64,000 nucleotides of DNA, taken from Kappaphycus alvarezii. Taxonomy: Eukaryota; Rhodophyta; Florideophyceae; Gigartinales; Solieriaceae. Made by a program: the position numbers and the translations under genes. This document shows positions 14,123 to 26,352 of the stretch, in pieces. The stretch covers positions 124,001 to 188,000 of the forward strand of contig NADL03000132.1 of NCBI GenBank assembly GCA_002205965.3. Reading direction: 5' to 3'. The notes below the pieces were generated by a model. It was given only the letters and a program-made list of their open reading frames with translations. It was not told where the DNA came from and did no database searches. How positions within the stretch are numbered: the stretch's first letter is position 1; each line of letters begins with the position of its first letter.

Positions 14123-16769
14123 TTGTTTCTAATTTTTAATGACAAACATTCCACATATTCTGGAATGAAGGCTTCGTACAGCACATAGCTAAGATGATCG
14201 TGATTGAACGAGGATGCATATTCGTTTATAACGGACAAAACTATTTTATTAAAATCAATATGTTCTATGTTTTATTTCCTTGTATTTTTCTTCCTACCAA
14301 CCATTGAGAAAATCCTTCGATAATCAAGTGACGGATGTACACTTGGTTCGCACTTATCAGTTTGTAAACATATTAATATAGATCCTAGATTTCTGTGGGA
14401 CTCGCTGTAATGTTCTGTATTTCTGTATTGCCAGAAGGGGAGAGATTAGAGTTCTTGAGGTATGTCTTCTACGGTATATGTAGAAAACCATTATCAGATG
14501 AGAAATACTATCAATATATAAAACAAGAACTAGTTGCGACCATCAGTTATGCACATCTACTTGCATCATTAAACATTACTTTGCAACTACTTGCACCAAT
14601 AAAAAAAGTTTCATAACACTCCTTAGCCATCGCAGGAGAGGGAGTATGTGAGGTGTGCATACCTCATAAATTACATCTCCAGTCCCCCGCATCCAGCATC
14701 TCAAATCTCCACACCCCCTCTCCCATTGCATAAACACTTTGGTATCTGGAGACTTACTTGGGAAATTAATTTTTAAATCTGTCACAGTTTGAGGAGATCA
14801 ATGCCCCTTTTCAACATGTCCAAATCACAATCTCCACGCTGTTACGTAGTTCACGTCTCACGTTTCAGAACTGTGCAGTTCATATCGAACTCAGTTGCAG
14901 TCGAATTCTTCAAAAAAACTGCCATGCTCATATACAAACTTCTTTTGGCAAGTGAACGTTTTCTTTCAGTCTAGTACGGAACTAAATTTTTTAGAATTAC
15001 AAAATGAATCTTCTGGTCGATCCAAGGAGTTTCCGACCCTATAAAGCTCCATATTGGGTCATGCGGACGAGAAATGTTTCGGTACAACCTTCTTTTTTTC
15101 CCCCCTAAACGCGATTTCGAGGCCATAAAGAGCCAAAAAATCACCAATATGTCAAGAAACTTAAGACATGGCTGCGAGGTGAAGGGGAAAAAAATCAGGA
15201 TATCTGCCATTGCAACCTGTAGATCCCGAGCAAAGGCTGCCAACTAAATCCAATAGATTAATGATATTTCCAAATGATCAAACCGTTATCTACCTTCTCT
15301 TCTTTAACTTATACTTTTTTTCATATATTGACAGTATTTTGTACTGGCGTCATCATTTCACTGCTGTGGAACATGAAATACGAATTCCGAGCTGCGTTTT
15401 ACTCATTAGGAGTTACTTAGTCACATCAACTGATATTCTTGATCCGTCTTACACTCACCAGAGGGTAATCACATTAAGTCTTACCCTTGATCCACTTCAT
15501 TATGAAACTATCTTGTGATAACTTTACTCCATCAGATAGTCACGGCACCATGAGATACAATAGCTTATCAAATAATGATTTTCTGACATTTTTTCAGCAC
15601 CCGTGCAGTTACTGCATCACCAAGCTGAAAACATGCAGAGCAACATACTTTCCACTATTACTTCTAGTATTTAAGTACTTCACTTCATACCAGAATTGGC
15701 TGGGATAATCACTTTAAAGAAGATCCTCCGCCAACTATCGCCGATCCGTTCCGTCATATCTTCCTCTTTCTGATACTGAGCTGAGAGAAATCACCCTATT
15801 GATCAAACATGTCTTTATCCATCTGGGCTTTCTTAATCTGTCTGGCTTGAAAATAAGGGAACTTATTCTTCGATTGTAATGCCTATTCAATTACATGCTT
15901 ATCGCTTCGATGCAAATTCCCGCCATTTGATACCGACTTGAACTCCATGAACTTTCCCAGAAATTCTTTGAATGTTCAAAATTGACCTTAAAATACGTCT
16001 TTGTGAATGACATGTGGTGCGTTTCAATATACTTTTCTATTCAATGCTATTTCCTCCAGAGAGGAAAGAGAAAACCAGAATAAGCATCCGCTTCTTATAT
16101 GGCATGTGATAAAGTTGCTCTTCTTACTGCTCTCTCTGGCTATGAACGAAAAACGTCCAAGAAATCTCAGAAGTAACTTCAGAATATAGACATGATAAAG
16201 ACTTACTGTGAAAATCACAACTTCAATGAGGTGCAGAATATTTCAGATTTCTCATGAACACATTTAGAGCTGTTTTTTGTGTGTCTCCTTGGGTCCTTCA
16301 TTGTCGAGAGCTACATACATTTCTACTGATCTCCTTTCATTCCCCCCTTAAAATACAAAACAGTACTCTTCACTCCCGTTAGCCTCTTTCCCTTTTTAAT
16401 GTTCTTGCCCCAATGGTTAACTATTTGAGATTTTCGAGATTTGGGTGAGAGCTGAACAGCTCTCATGGTTCATTAAAATTATTACATTTCCTTTTTCATC
16501 AACAAAGTTCTCTGCTCTTTCTTCATCCTCCGTAATATAATTCTGAGTCCCAATACTACCGGTTCCCATATTTTCCCTTCCATACATACTGAATTGAGCT
16601 TTTCCGCCGTCACCTCTAAAACATAATCTATCATATTTGGTCCTTTCGCTCTTTCAATACCCCCCAACTGAAAACGAACAATTTAAGGATTCTGAAATTG
16701 GAGCCATTCTTCTCCAGCCCCAAATTATTCTTTAGCAATATCTCATCTTCATCTTCCAAGTCGCCCTCA
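14123..16769. other. Unassigned sequence between Copia pol and the LTR-like repeat
   Basis: Frames up to about 100 codons occur on both strands (for example 15,210-15,518 plus and 16,482-16,667 minus), but no domain was recognised. If the Copia gag at 17.0-18.6 kb and the Copia pol at 11.1-14.1 kb belong to one insertion, this stretch is a secondary insertion or rearrangement inside it. Confidence 0.4.
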
Positions 16770-17036
16770 GTGTGATAGGGGTAAGTCATCGAGATAAGAG
16801 ATACTGAGAACCAATTACCCAAAGACGTAGGTGTTGCAGGCGATAAAAGTTCTATCGTGGTATAGTTGAACAAAAGGAGTTGGTTAGGGACGAAAGTTGA
16901 GAGGGCTAAAAACAAGTAGAGAAGGAGCAGGGCCTACCACGGATTCTCTCCGACCAGCGCAAAGAAAATGGTTCTTGGGTCTGAAGCTGTTTCTCAGCTT
17001 CGTACTACTCGGGACTTGACTTTACTTTAACTTCAA
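16770..17036 (-). repeat. LTR-like repeat, copy A (truncated at the palindrome edge)
   Basis: This matches, in the same direction, the sequence at 55.74-56.1 kb and, inverted, that at 58.8-59.1 kb. Shared blocks include GTTGAGAGGGCTA, GAAGGAGCAGGGCCTACCAC and TACTACTCGG. The match ends exactly where the left arm of the giant inverted repeat begins. In the opposite orientation the family has a TATA-like motif and a possible primer-binding site, so it is probably the edge of a Ty3-like LTR plus leader. The strand assignment is tentative. Confidence 0.65.
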
Positions 17037-18650
17037 TCCTCACCGTCTTCAGAACTAAATACCTCGTAGAACGAAAGCACCATACCCTTTGACCTTGTGC
17101 AATGCCTGATCGACTTCATGCTTCGAATGAAATTTTCGGGCTAAATGTTGCTGTCTGCAAACCCAACACCCCCTATTCTTCGCAAGGCGTCTTAGACTGG
17201 GATCTCGAGAGTATTTACGTTCTGGTGGCTTGCTTATCCGCCGCTCCGGTAATCCACTATATCTCTTTCCGAGTGCAAAGATAGCCTCATCTCCAAAACC
17301 TCTGTGTTCGCCATCCGACCTTGGTTCGTCCTCGATAACAGTGATGCATTTTTTTGATTTGCGTCGTGAGCTGTACTCGATAGCTGTACCTTTAGTGTCC
17401 TTTTTATGTCTTGTATTTACACAGAGCGTAGAAGTCGACCATATAAAAATATGTCATCGCGATAGCGGATCTAGTTGTTGTCGGATCTTACTCAGTCTCG
17501 CAGACATGTCCGGAAACACTGAGAGTTGAGACTTATCAGGACAGGCCCTAAACCAAGCCGTGAGCTTCGTATCATACCATTCTTGAAAAATTCTTGCCCT
17601 CTCTCTTCCGATGTGAACCATGATATCAAAATGTCAGTTGATTCATCATAGGTTGACAAGCACTTTTAACATGTGCCCCGTAGTATGATGTGCATCTCCA
17701 TCTGACATTGTCGGAATTCCTTTCAGTTTTTCCTCATCTGAGAGGCAACACATTTCACAAGCTAGCTCATAAACTTCGATCACTCTTACTAAATATTCAT
17801 CTCAGCAGCCATTATGCTTCTTCCTTGTCCAAAAGGGCTTGATAGGTCCTTGTAAACCGCCAAAGCCAAAACAGATCCAATTTAGATTCATAATCTGCCT
17901 TTCTATCATTTTATTGGCGTCAATTATCCGGAGCATTCTCCGTTACCTTTGGTGATGCATCGATGTTATTAGTTTTATCAGCATCTCTTGTAGTAATTGG
18001 TCCCTCTGCAGTATCACTACCGACTTAGTTACTCGGTATTTCTTTATTCTTGTCCTTCTGGCTTCCTTCTCTAATTTAGGACATTTATCTTTCCTCCAGC
18101 AGTAAATCAGCGCCTTCTAACTTGCATATCCCCTTCTACAGAAAACATAAACCCCACGCGCGATTAGAATTGTACTAATCTGATTTGCTTCGTCAGTATT
18201 CAAATTGTTAAGCCCAATCTCAGAAAAATCGCGTGTAAAGTCACAATAAACTGCCTCTGTAATGGTATTAGGAGTTTTGGTTTGCATTCGGCACCATGCA
18301 TCTACATGCTCCCTCAGTTTCTCCTTATATAATCCCCATTGTCAGTTGAACTGAATCCGGTATTGTTGGGTCTGAAGTAGACAGTTTGATGGGTTGTGTA
18401 CAAACGAATGGCTACCACCTATCCTTCATTCAGTGTTTCACCTAGAACAGGTCCACCAGTTACGCGCCCAATAGTATCAACCATACTTTCCTTTCGTTTT
18501 CTGCTAGGTTATAGCTTTGAAGCACTAAAGTTTTATAAATATTGCAGAACAACGTTTCGAGATAAATCAGGAGTTAATATCATGTTCTTCACAGACTTGT
18601 CTCGGGGTAGTCAAAGGTAACAATCAATCCTGTAACTTGCGTTATTTCAG
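17037..18650 (-). mobile_element. Copia gag-region fossil, left arm
   Basis: This is the mirror copy of the Copia gag at 47.2-48.75 kb. Recognisable gag-like stretches read leftward and are cut off at the arm boundary at 17,037, just before the protease that follows in the right copy. It is broken, with several breaks. Near-identity to the right copy shows that the inverted duplication is younger than the Copia insertion. Confidence 0.65.
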
Positions 18651-19911
18651 GGATAATGTACCCCGGAGTAATTGCCTGGTCCAGGTGAATACAGTGCGTT
18701 TACCAGAGGACAGGACTCCACCGGAGTAGTTGCGCCTCCGTAGACTTTCACAGATCGCTGTTTTTGCCGGGAACTTGATATAAAAGCTTGCACAAAGAAA
18801 GTGGCTGCAACAAGAGTGATCGTCGCGAGCAATTTTATTCGTTGGTGTGTGTGTGTGTCCGTGTCTTTTTTTTCTTTTTAGAACTAGCTAGCTAACCATT
18901 ATATGCTTAAGTTTTGCTAGAAGACTAAGCTATCGTCTGAAACCATCCCGTTCAGAATTACATTCCAGCGAGAGAATGTAACCAGTGGACGCTTGATACT
19001 CCCATGGTTAGTTCCCGTCATCATGGTATTGATTGCACACTCCACTACAGGATAAGTCTTGAATTGTACTTCACCAATTAAGATATTTTAACCAGCTGCG
19101 ATCTACACTGTTGTCCATATCATCCAAATGTGCTTTATGTAATTCATCAAAATCGATACAAACTTGACTTTGATCTTACATGCTACGTAATGGGGCATTT
19201 TAATTTCCAAAAAAGCAATATCCAACCGTCAGCTGCTCTACTTTTCTTTTCTTTTTAAGCAAGTCGAGCTAGCTCTATAATTTAAGAATGATTTTGCAAT
19301 GTAATTGAGATACCAGAGTTAGTAAACGGAAGTACGTCAAGTATTCAACTACCTTCAAATGAAAAGACAGTAAATAATATTATGGATTTGATGTATTGGG
19401 CATTTAGATCATTATGAATGAGTATGAATCTTCAAGTTATTTTGAACAGCTGGTCGTAGTTTAGTTTACAATTTATGCGCCGTTATCTTTGCATAATAGC
19501 TTAAAAGTTATGATTCCGGACTTTTCAGAAGGCCATCGTTCAAACGCAGTATGCAGCGATATTCATAATCTGGCTACAAGCTTACATGAAAACATTGTGT
19601 TAGTTTATCTTTCTTTTATATTATCATAAATAATTTTAGGTTTCTAGAAGTATTTTTTTAATCTTTAGACTATTAAAATAATTTTCTCGGTAATGTTGCT
19701 CTAAAATTGGTTCACTATTCATACTTTTCTCAAATACAATTTAAGGAGCTTAATTATATGTTAATCTACAATTATCTATTTTAGATCTGTGTATTAAGAG
19801 TTTTTATTTCATGCGTCCAGATCAGTCTGATATTCTCTGAAGACCCAAATTTCGTGGGGATAGACACTTGCCACTAATGGAAGGTGAGTGGGCTTAAAAA
19901 TATTACCTTGC
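18651..19911. other. AT-rich leader or intergenic stretch, left arm
   Basis: No coding signal was seen. It holds a short (GT)n run near 18,846 followed by a T-rich tract. It mirrors 45,858-47,140. If the LTR-like block next to it is a true LTR, this is a long untranslated leader of the Copia element. Confidence 0.4.
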
Positions 19912-20449
19912 TGTAGTGTAAAAAATCGAAATCTGATAGAGGTTGGATAAGGAAGGTGGGGAAAGGAAAGGAAGCTCGCCAGCTCTGGCCAGATTTTACT
20001 TGGAGGTGCTCAAGTCGCAACTTATATAGAACTATTTCGCCACACTCGCACTCAACTCTTACTCTAACTAAACCCTAGCCGTCTGAGCGGGACACTCAGT
20101 ACTACCAATCATCACAAGAGATGACATAGTAACACTGGCACAAATTCATGCCAGCTTACAACTAACAGTGCACAACAGTGCACAACAATACATCACGTTA
20201 TCATTTGTATGCACTAACTCACCAACTGCACGTAACCACACAATCACTACACGTCCCCAAATTCACAACACAACTCTTACACATGCAACGACATGTATAC
20301 ACGCAACTACTGTAACCGCCACCACTGTACTTGACTCATCACCATAGTGCATCAACACCCATCAACCTGTACTGTATGTACACGTACATACCTGTACACT
20401 CTGTACTGCACAGCCGTACTGTACAGCATAGCCATATGTACTAGCTACA
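19912..20449 (-). repeat. LTR-like block, left arm (mirror of 45,320-45,857)
   Basis: In its own orientation this 538-bp block begins TGTAG and ends CTACA, the 5-bp inverted ends typical of LTRs. It carries a TATA-like TATATAAG motif and a dense run of GTAC motifs. The mirror block in the other arm has the same length. No second copy was found at the far end of the Copia element, so LTR status is inferred. Confidence 0.4.
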
Positions 20450-22964
20450 CACGTGTACGCCAGAACAACCCACTAGAGCCACAACACTTGTACGTACCAC
20501 GTTGCATATGAGCATTTGCGGTAGCCAACCAGAAGCCCGTTTCACGATGAGTTTGAGATGAGGCGCATATGCGCTTTCCAAACGGCACCCTCCAAAACAG
20601 CCCATGCTCCCCTGCACTTTTGGTTTTCAGTGACACCACAGGGTTCACAGCCACCAAAATCTGTCTACGATTTTCTATAAGCATCCAGTTATGATAAGTT
20701 TCCTAAGCCTTTTAAATATATATAATTACAATCTAAATTATGTACAAAAGTCAGTGTAACTTGCAAAAAAAATTCCAAACACCTAATTTCAGTCGGAAAA
20801 TGCTGCACAACATGTTGTGTTAAAGAGTACAAAATTTTAATTCCCATTCTGAATCTTAACTTTTCTGATTCTACTCCTCTGCTAGTTCCTCACAAGTATC
20901 CGCATCAGTTGTGTTTTTTCATACCTGGTTAATCCTAAGCTTGACACAGATAACTGTAATCTCGATGAATTCAGTCATTTGCCACTCCTGAGCACCGCGA
21001 TGAAGATTAAGATTTTCTGAAAAGAGTCACCAAATTAATCAAAACTTCAGAATTGTCATCTATTTTCGCCCTAACAGTAATCAGGGGAAAAACTGAGGCA
21101 TGGATATTTTAGAAAGAATACCTCTTTTTATCAGTCCAATATTTGAAAAAAAGGGAAGGAAAACCAATCAAACTTAATCCCTATTCAAAGAGTTTCCCCT
21201 GAAGAACTAGTTACTCTCAAGGCAAAAGCAATATATGATAGGTATGAAGAATTGTACTTTGGAACTTTGAAAAAGATAATTGCAAGTTCGATAAAATTAT
21301 TTTGAAGGTCACTTCTCTAGAATGTGCAGAAAATATCAAAGACAAAAGGACTCTGGCTCTGTAATATCTCAGGGGGCTAAAGTAGCACCTCATTTCCATC
21401 AAAAAAACTTTACCTGGGATTAGTACTTAGCGATGGAGCACCATATGGCAAAATTAATATTGTGGCACTGAAACCACGTCTTATATGTATGTCAAAAGAT
21501 AAAGAACTTTTGAACGATCTTCATTACTGAATTAAAGACTCTATTTTACTGAAATTTGTAAATATCTACCCTTCAAGTGAGAAAAAGGTCTCCTCAATAA
21601 TCCCATCAGCTACTTGATCTAATAGAAATGGAATTAAAATACTATAGATTAAATATCATACTATTGATTAGTAGACCGTCTGGATGGATTGTTTGAATAA
21701 CTGTACGAGAAAATGCAATATTAAGCATGTCATGGACAACAGAGTCGCATTTTGGTTTTCAAATAGATTTTCGATTAAAAAACGTTGCTATATCGTTTTT
21801 AAATTTCTCTATACCCTAGAAAACCTTTATGAAATCCTTCGAAAAAATTAAAAACCTCCCCCTATAATTTAATATGAACGAAGATTACAATGTCAAATAA
21901 GTTTTAAGTGGAGAAACATATGCCGTGAAGCTAACAATCATGTACACGTCCACTTAAACTGCGAAGAAAAGAAGGTTTTACTACGATTAGGTCATATATG
22001 AAAATAATTCGAAGAAATACATATCAAGTGTAATTTTTCCATCCTGACTATCTTTGTTGAAAAAGAAACGTTTCACTAACCTGAAGTATCTACAAATTTT
22101 ATACCTACATTATTCAGTGATTTAATGTATGTCAATCACTTGCTTATACACAACTTTATTATCTTTTGAATCATGTTATCAGGGAACAGATAGATTACTT
22201 TTTCAGTCTTTCTACCTTAAAGAATTAAATATTTAATCAGTTACTTTGAAACTATCTGAAAACAGCAATTTTAAGACAAAACAATGCAATTGAAGATCAT
22301 CACGCGTTAAATTAGGAAATTTTGAGTACTATCCCCATGAAAAGAGATTTTTTTATTTTATTTGTTCTCACGGCCATAACTGATATATAATCGAATCGAA
22401 GCAAAAATATTTCGGAGGTATTCATAATTTTGAAAACTTTTTTAACAATTTTACTAAAGATAATACACTGATTGGCCGAGAAATTTAGACCTTAATATGT
22501 CTATGGTGAAATCATGGTGTCTTCCATACATGCTTGCAACGAGTCCACATTGACATATCCATATTTCTATATTTTAGATACCCAGCTATTTATAAGATTC
22601 TCATAGTTTAACCGAAACACACATTTCCTCAATTTCAGAATCTATGCTTCAGAACAGTACTGACACAACCATCTCCAATTTAATTTCTTTTTAACCCTGC
22701 AGTTAGCTCTTGGGATTTGATACGACATGCCACTGCTTAAGGTGCCTAAACCAGTCTAGTTTTAGAGATACATTCTTAGGAAGATCGCGTTAAGAGCCTA
22801 GAAAAACTTGGCGAAATATATGAAAATCATCTGTTTTTTTCTGAATATTCAGAAGAAATCGTCAACTTAGGGCTTAACTATTATTATTTTTGAGTATCTA
22901 ATCCGATCACCAGCCTCGCATGCTACGCTGACCAATGTACTGTAGAAGAACAATTTACTTATTC
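20450..22964. other. AT-rich stretch, left arm; faint coding remnants
   Basis: A 79-codon minus-strand frame (20,445-20,684) is identical in both arms but has no known domain. At 21,147-21,305 a plus-strand frame without an ATG reads convincingly as protein (VSPEELVTLKAKAIYDRYEE), and further protein-like pieces follow to about 21.8 kb. The family was not recognised. The rest is AT-rich without signal. Confidence 0.4.
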
Positions 22965-24440
22965 AATAAAGTGGGTACATCGACTGACGACTATTTAGTT
23001 ACGATCTAACTGGGTGATCCACGTTGGCCACGTGCAGTGGAACGCGAGAAATGATCGCCATAGACACGAAGGACCATAGAGTGCAACTGATCCGTTGATA
23101 TATGCGCGAACGAATAATAGGCTCAGTGGGATGGTGCAGACTGGCAATCCGCGGAATAAATCGTTCCAGAAACAAGACGGTATCGGGAGAGGGCGCACTA
23201 AGAGAATCAAAAGCAAGAGGCTGGTAACGGAAGCCCGGGTCGCGGGAGGAGTTATCAGAAGGGGATAAGGCGGCTAGAGAGCGCGCGGTCCAGTGCCTGG
23301 ACCTTGAGGCGGTGAGCGTGGGCAGCCGCTCCTCCATGACGCGCATCGCAGAGGGCAACTGCGGACGGCTTGAACGGCGAGGTAATGACAATGTCGCACG
23401 CGATAAGCCGGTCTCGGGGGCCTATGGGGGGAGAGGAGGGTGAACAAGGACATCAGCCGGGCGAAGGTCAGTGCAGGTACAAGATGCCGGACCTGAAGCT
23501 CACAGTCCAGGCCCGCAGAGCGAAATACGTGCTGGGCAAGGGCGCTGCAGATGGAGTTATGACGATGGACACGTCCAAACTCCGATGGACAGAGGTCGGC
23601 GGCATGATCACCGTAAACGTCCAGCGTTTGCTGGCAGTGATGACATTGCAGTGGCAACGAATCCGAGTAGACCGGAAGACCAAGATGGCGGCGCACAGAT
23701 GATGCTCCAGTGAGCAGCAGACATTTGGTGGCAGTGGTGGGGTGGGCGAAAGGAAGGCAGCAGCAGCGCTGTTGCGGAAGGCGAGGCCGCGTATGCGGCG
23801 ACGGGTGGTCAGCATGACAAGAAGGCTGGGGACCGCCGTCCAAAGATCATCTTCCCAGAACTCCTTGGCCCTGGCCTGTTGCTGTGCCCGATTGAGATGG
23901 GTTTGTAGGTTGACGGGCAAGTCAGCAAGCGAGGCAGGGGAAGGGGCCCAGATCGTTGAGGAAGGGACGGTGGAGGCAGCGTACAAACGCGAGGAGATGA
24001 GATTGGGCTTGAACGACAGAGAAAAACAGCAGTCGCCGCGAAAACGTTTGGCGAGAGCGACCGAGACTCGGGGCGTGGTGTAGGAGGAGGTGCGGAGGCG
24101 GGCGGGGGCGGCAGCGATGATGCTGCAGCAACCGCGCCATGCAGAAAAGGGTGATCAGGGTGAAGCCGTGACCACCATGACGCAGGGGTAGCACGCCTGG
24201 GACCAGGCTGAATCCGTGAGGGGGACATCGTAAAGCGATCCGTAGGAGGAGCGTTGCGAGGCGTCAAACAGCGGCAGGTTCAGCGCAGTGGTGCGGGTCG
24301 CAAGCTTAAACGCGTGCGTAACGCGGCAGGCCGAGGCACAAAGGAGGTGCATATGAAACCAAGTTTTAGACCAGTTCCTCATCAGCCGTTTAATTGGTAT
24401 GATATAGACAGCCAATGTCCATGGAACTATGACACGCACT
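22965..24440 (-). mobile_element. Non-LTR-type reverse transcriptase C-terminus, left arm (broken)
   Basis: Minus-strand frames encode the C-terminal part of an RT-type protein widespread in algae. They contain an LPLRHGGHG-like block after the RT core, then RRHLGLPVYS leading to a zinc knuckle (C-x-x-C, GDHAADLC), then GRVHRHNSICSALAQHV, and then RPADVL followed by a D-I-V-I-T strand as in PD-(D/E)xK-like endonuclease folds. A final GFRYQPLAFDSL region closes the domain. The RT palm itself is absent, so this is a 5'-truncated copy. The left copy is split over more frames than its mirror at 41.3-42.8 kb. The frame stops just before a short 3' flank ending in a TTATTGAATAAG stretch. It resembles LINEs with restriction-like endonucleases, but the exact clade is uncertain. 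Confidence 0.6.
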
Positions 24441-24800
24441 ATAACATCACTTTCTGACTCCGATGTTTCCGATCAATCTGCAGAAGATGCCAGCGCGGTG
24501 TGCAGAAGCACTAATGTACTTCAGCTTGTATTCCCCCCGTATTATGCAAGGTATCTCGTTCTCTGCGTCTCCTGGTTCGCAACAAGACCGTCCATCTTGG
24601 AGAGCTACGCCGTCGCTTGTTTGCTCTGTTTCGTTGCTTCCGATGGAGTTTTTCAAGCCGCTTGTGCCTGGTTGTTCCAGACACTCGCGGTGGAGTTTTC
24701 TCACCCCTTTTCCTTTCTTTTTCACTAGGTGCTTCGTTCACAACCGCAGGGCAACCTGTGAACATACCGTAATTACTTCTATTTGTTACTTTCCCAGCTT

Positions 24801-24836
24801 GTTGCGACACTCCTTTGCCGAGTGAATAAAAGTGCC
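24801..24836 (+). repeat. Dispersed 35-bp motif, copy 1
   Basis: It reads GTTGCGAC, then a C/T-rich spacer, then GAGTGAATAAAAGTGCC. Related copies recur at 25,438, 25,923 and, inverted, 28,030, and at mirror positions in the right arm. They look like ends of one small-element family. Confidence 0.5.
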
Positions 24837-24837
24837 A

Positions 24838-24988
24838 TCCTGTAAAAGTGCCATCCTGTCTCGCGCTCCACTGCACCTGGCCTATGTGGACCATCCAGTT
24901 AGATCCTAACTAAATAGTCGGTCAGTCAGTGTACACTCCAAAGAATCAATGAGTACATTGCTTATCTTTCTTATCTTATCTTATATTG
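24838..24988 (+). mobile_element. 3' end fragment of a second LINE-like copy, left arm
   Basis: About 100 bp here (CTCGCG-TCCACTGCAC through AACTAAATAGTCGGTCAGTC) matches, inverted and at roughly 80% by eye, the 3' end of the RT-bearing element at 22,965-23,065. It continues into a short (TTATC)n run, a plausible LINE tail. It therefore looks like a severely 5'-truncated copy in the opposite orientation. Confidence 0.5.
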
Positions 24989-25180
24989 AAATAAACGACC
25001 CCCGAACAGGCAATCGAACAGCATTTAGCTATGCGATCTGTCCTCCTCTGCGCTGGAATCCTACCGCGGATGCCGTCTCTGAGAGACAGCCTCTCGGCGT
25101 TGACTGTCCGGCCTCAAACCCTTGTGAAATGTCTACCCGTTTAACTCTAGCGGCTCCCTTAAACTTCTAAATAAACGACC
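24989..25180. mobile_element. Short insertion flanked by 12-bp direct repeats, left arm
   Basis: AAATAAACGACC occurs at 24,989-25,000 and again at 25,169-25,180, bracketing 168 bp of GC-richer sequence. This looks like a target-site duplication around a small SINE- or MITE-sized insert. No convincing internal tRNA-type promoter was found. The mirror copy is at 40,559-40,753. Confidence 0.4.
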
Positions 25181-25437
25181 TCCCTGTCTGTTTTAAAAAC
25201 TAGCAATAGCTTCAATTTCTCTGCTGGGCTGGTTTGGACAACTTTCTAGTACAGTAGCGGAGCCGCTACATTAGGTCCGCGCATGGTTAGCCGTCGGGCA
25301 ATAGTCAGATCCGCACGGTTCTAGTCAATCTTTTGTTCACTAGACCTTTGTTGCAGTTCATCTGTTTAAGGGACATCAGCCAAAACATGTGAGAATCTCG
25401 CAGGAAATCAACTCTCGTTTTTCCCCTTATTCTGTTT

Positions 25438-25473
25438 GTTGCGACAACCCCTTACCGTAGTGAACAAAGAACT
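25438..25473 (+). repeat. Dispersed 35-bp motif, copy 2
   Basis: GTTGCGAC is followed by CCCCTTACCG and GTGAACAAAGAACTT, aligning with copies 1 and 3. A partial copy (GGAATAGAAGTG) follows at about 25,515. Confidence 0.45.
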
Positions 25474-25922
25474 TCCATTATTTAACATTCAGAACAGCGA
25501 CTATCCACCGCATCGGAATAGAAGTGTTACCCTCCTAAGAGGAATAAGATTAGCAAGTTTGTATGAAATTGTTTACAAACAGACACTGTTACTCAAGATA
25601 TCTCGCACCGAGCGTTGCTGCCTGGTAGCCAAGAATATCTTCCGTACTGGGCGGGTGAGAGCACTGTCGTCACAGTGGCTCTGCTCACAAGGGCATGCAG
25701 GGAGTAACCTGTTCCACAACTTACATAACATCGTTCATCATGTGAACAGGTGCAGTTTCTTTCAAATAGCTCCTGTCTTGCCCGCTCAATTTTATAGTAT
25801 CTAGTTTTCTTCACGTCCCATTTCCTTTTTAACGACTTTTGCACAAAAAGGCTTGTCTTCACGACAGCAGAGCTACGTGTTAGCATACCGAAATTATTTG
25901 CTGGCTTTACCTTGCTCAGTTA

Positions 25923-25957
25923 GTTGCGACCACTTCTTACCGGGCGAATAGAAGTGC
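25923..25957 (+). repeat. Dispersed 35-bp motif, copy 3
   Basis: GTTGCGAC, then CTTACCGGGCGAATAGAAGTGC, in the orientation and spacing of copies 1 and 2. Confidence 0.45.
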
Positions 25958-26352
25958 ATTCAATGGCAGAATTCAGCCATTGGGTTTGGACCATTGTGAT
26001 GTTCAGTGTTTCATGAATTGTTCATGTTTCACACGAAATCTTAGGAACTCGAATGGTTCCAGGAAAAAATGTGCAATCACCAGCCGGCATTTCTCCGCCC
26101 ACATCCAATGTCGGGCTAGCGGGACATGATTCATGACAAAACTCTTCCCCCCATTAATCCAATTCGCACATACTCTCGCTCTTTTCGTATCTCCATGCAC
26201 CGACAAATACCTCCCCGCCGCACACACACAGGCCAAACAAACCTACGCCCCCTTTCCCTTTGTCACCGTTCTCATATCAAACACGGCTGCCGCCAATTCT
26301 GACACACTCAACCCCAACACACCCGTCTTATTATCCACAGTAACCCAGGCAC

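Noticed and set aside
22995-24267. Plus-strand frames in the left-arm LINE region
   Set aside because: They are antisense shadows of the GC-rich minus-strand RT C-terminal domain.
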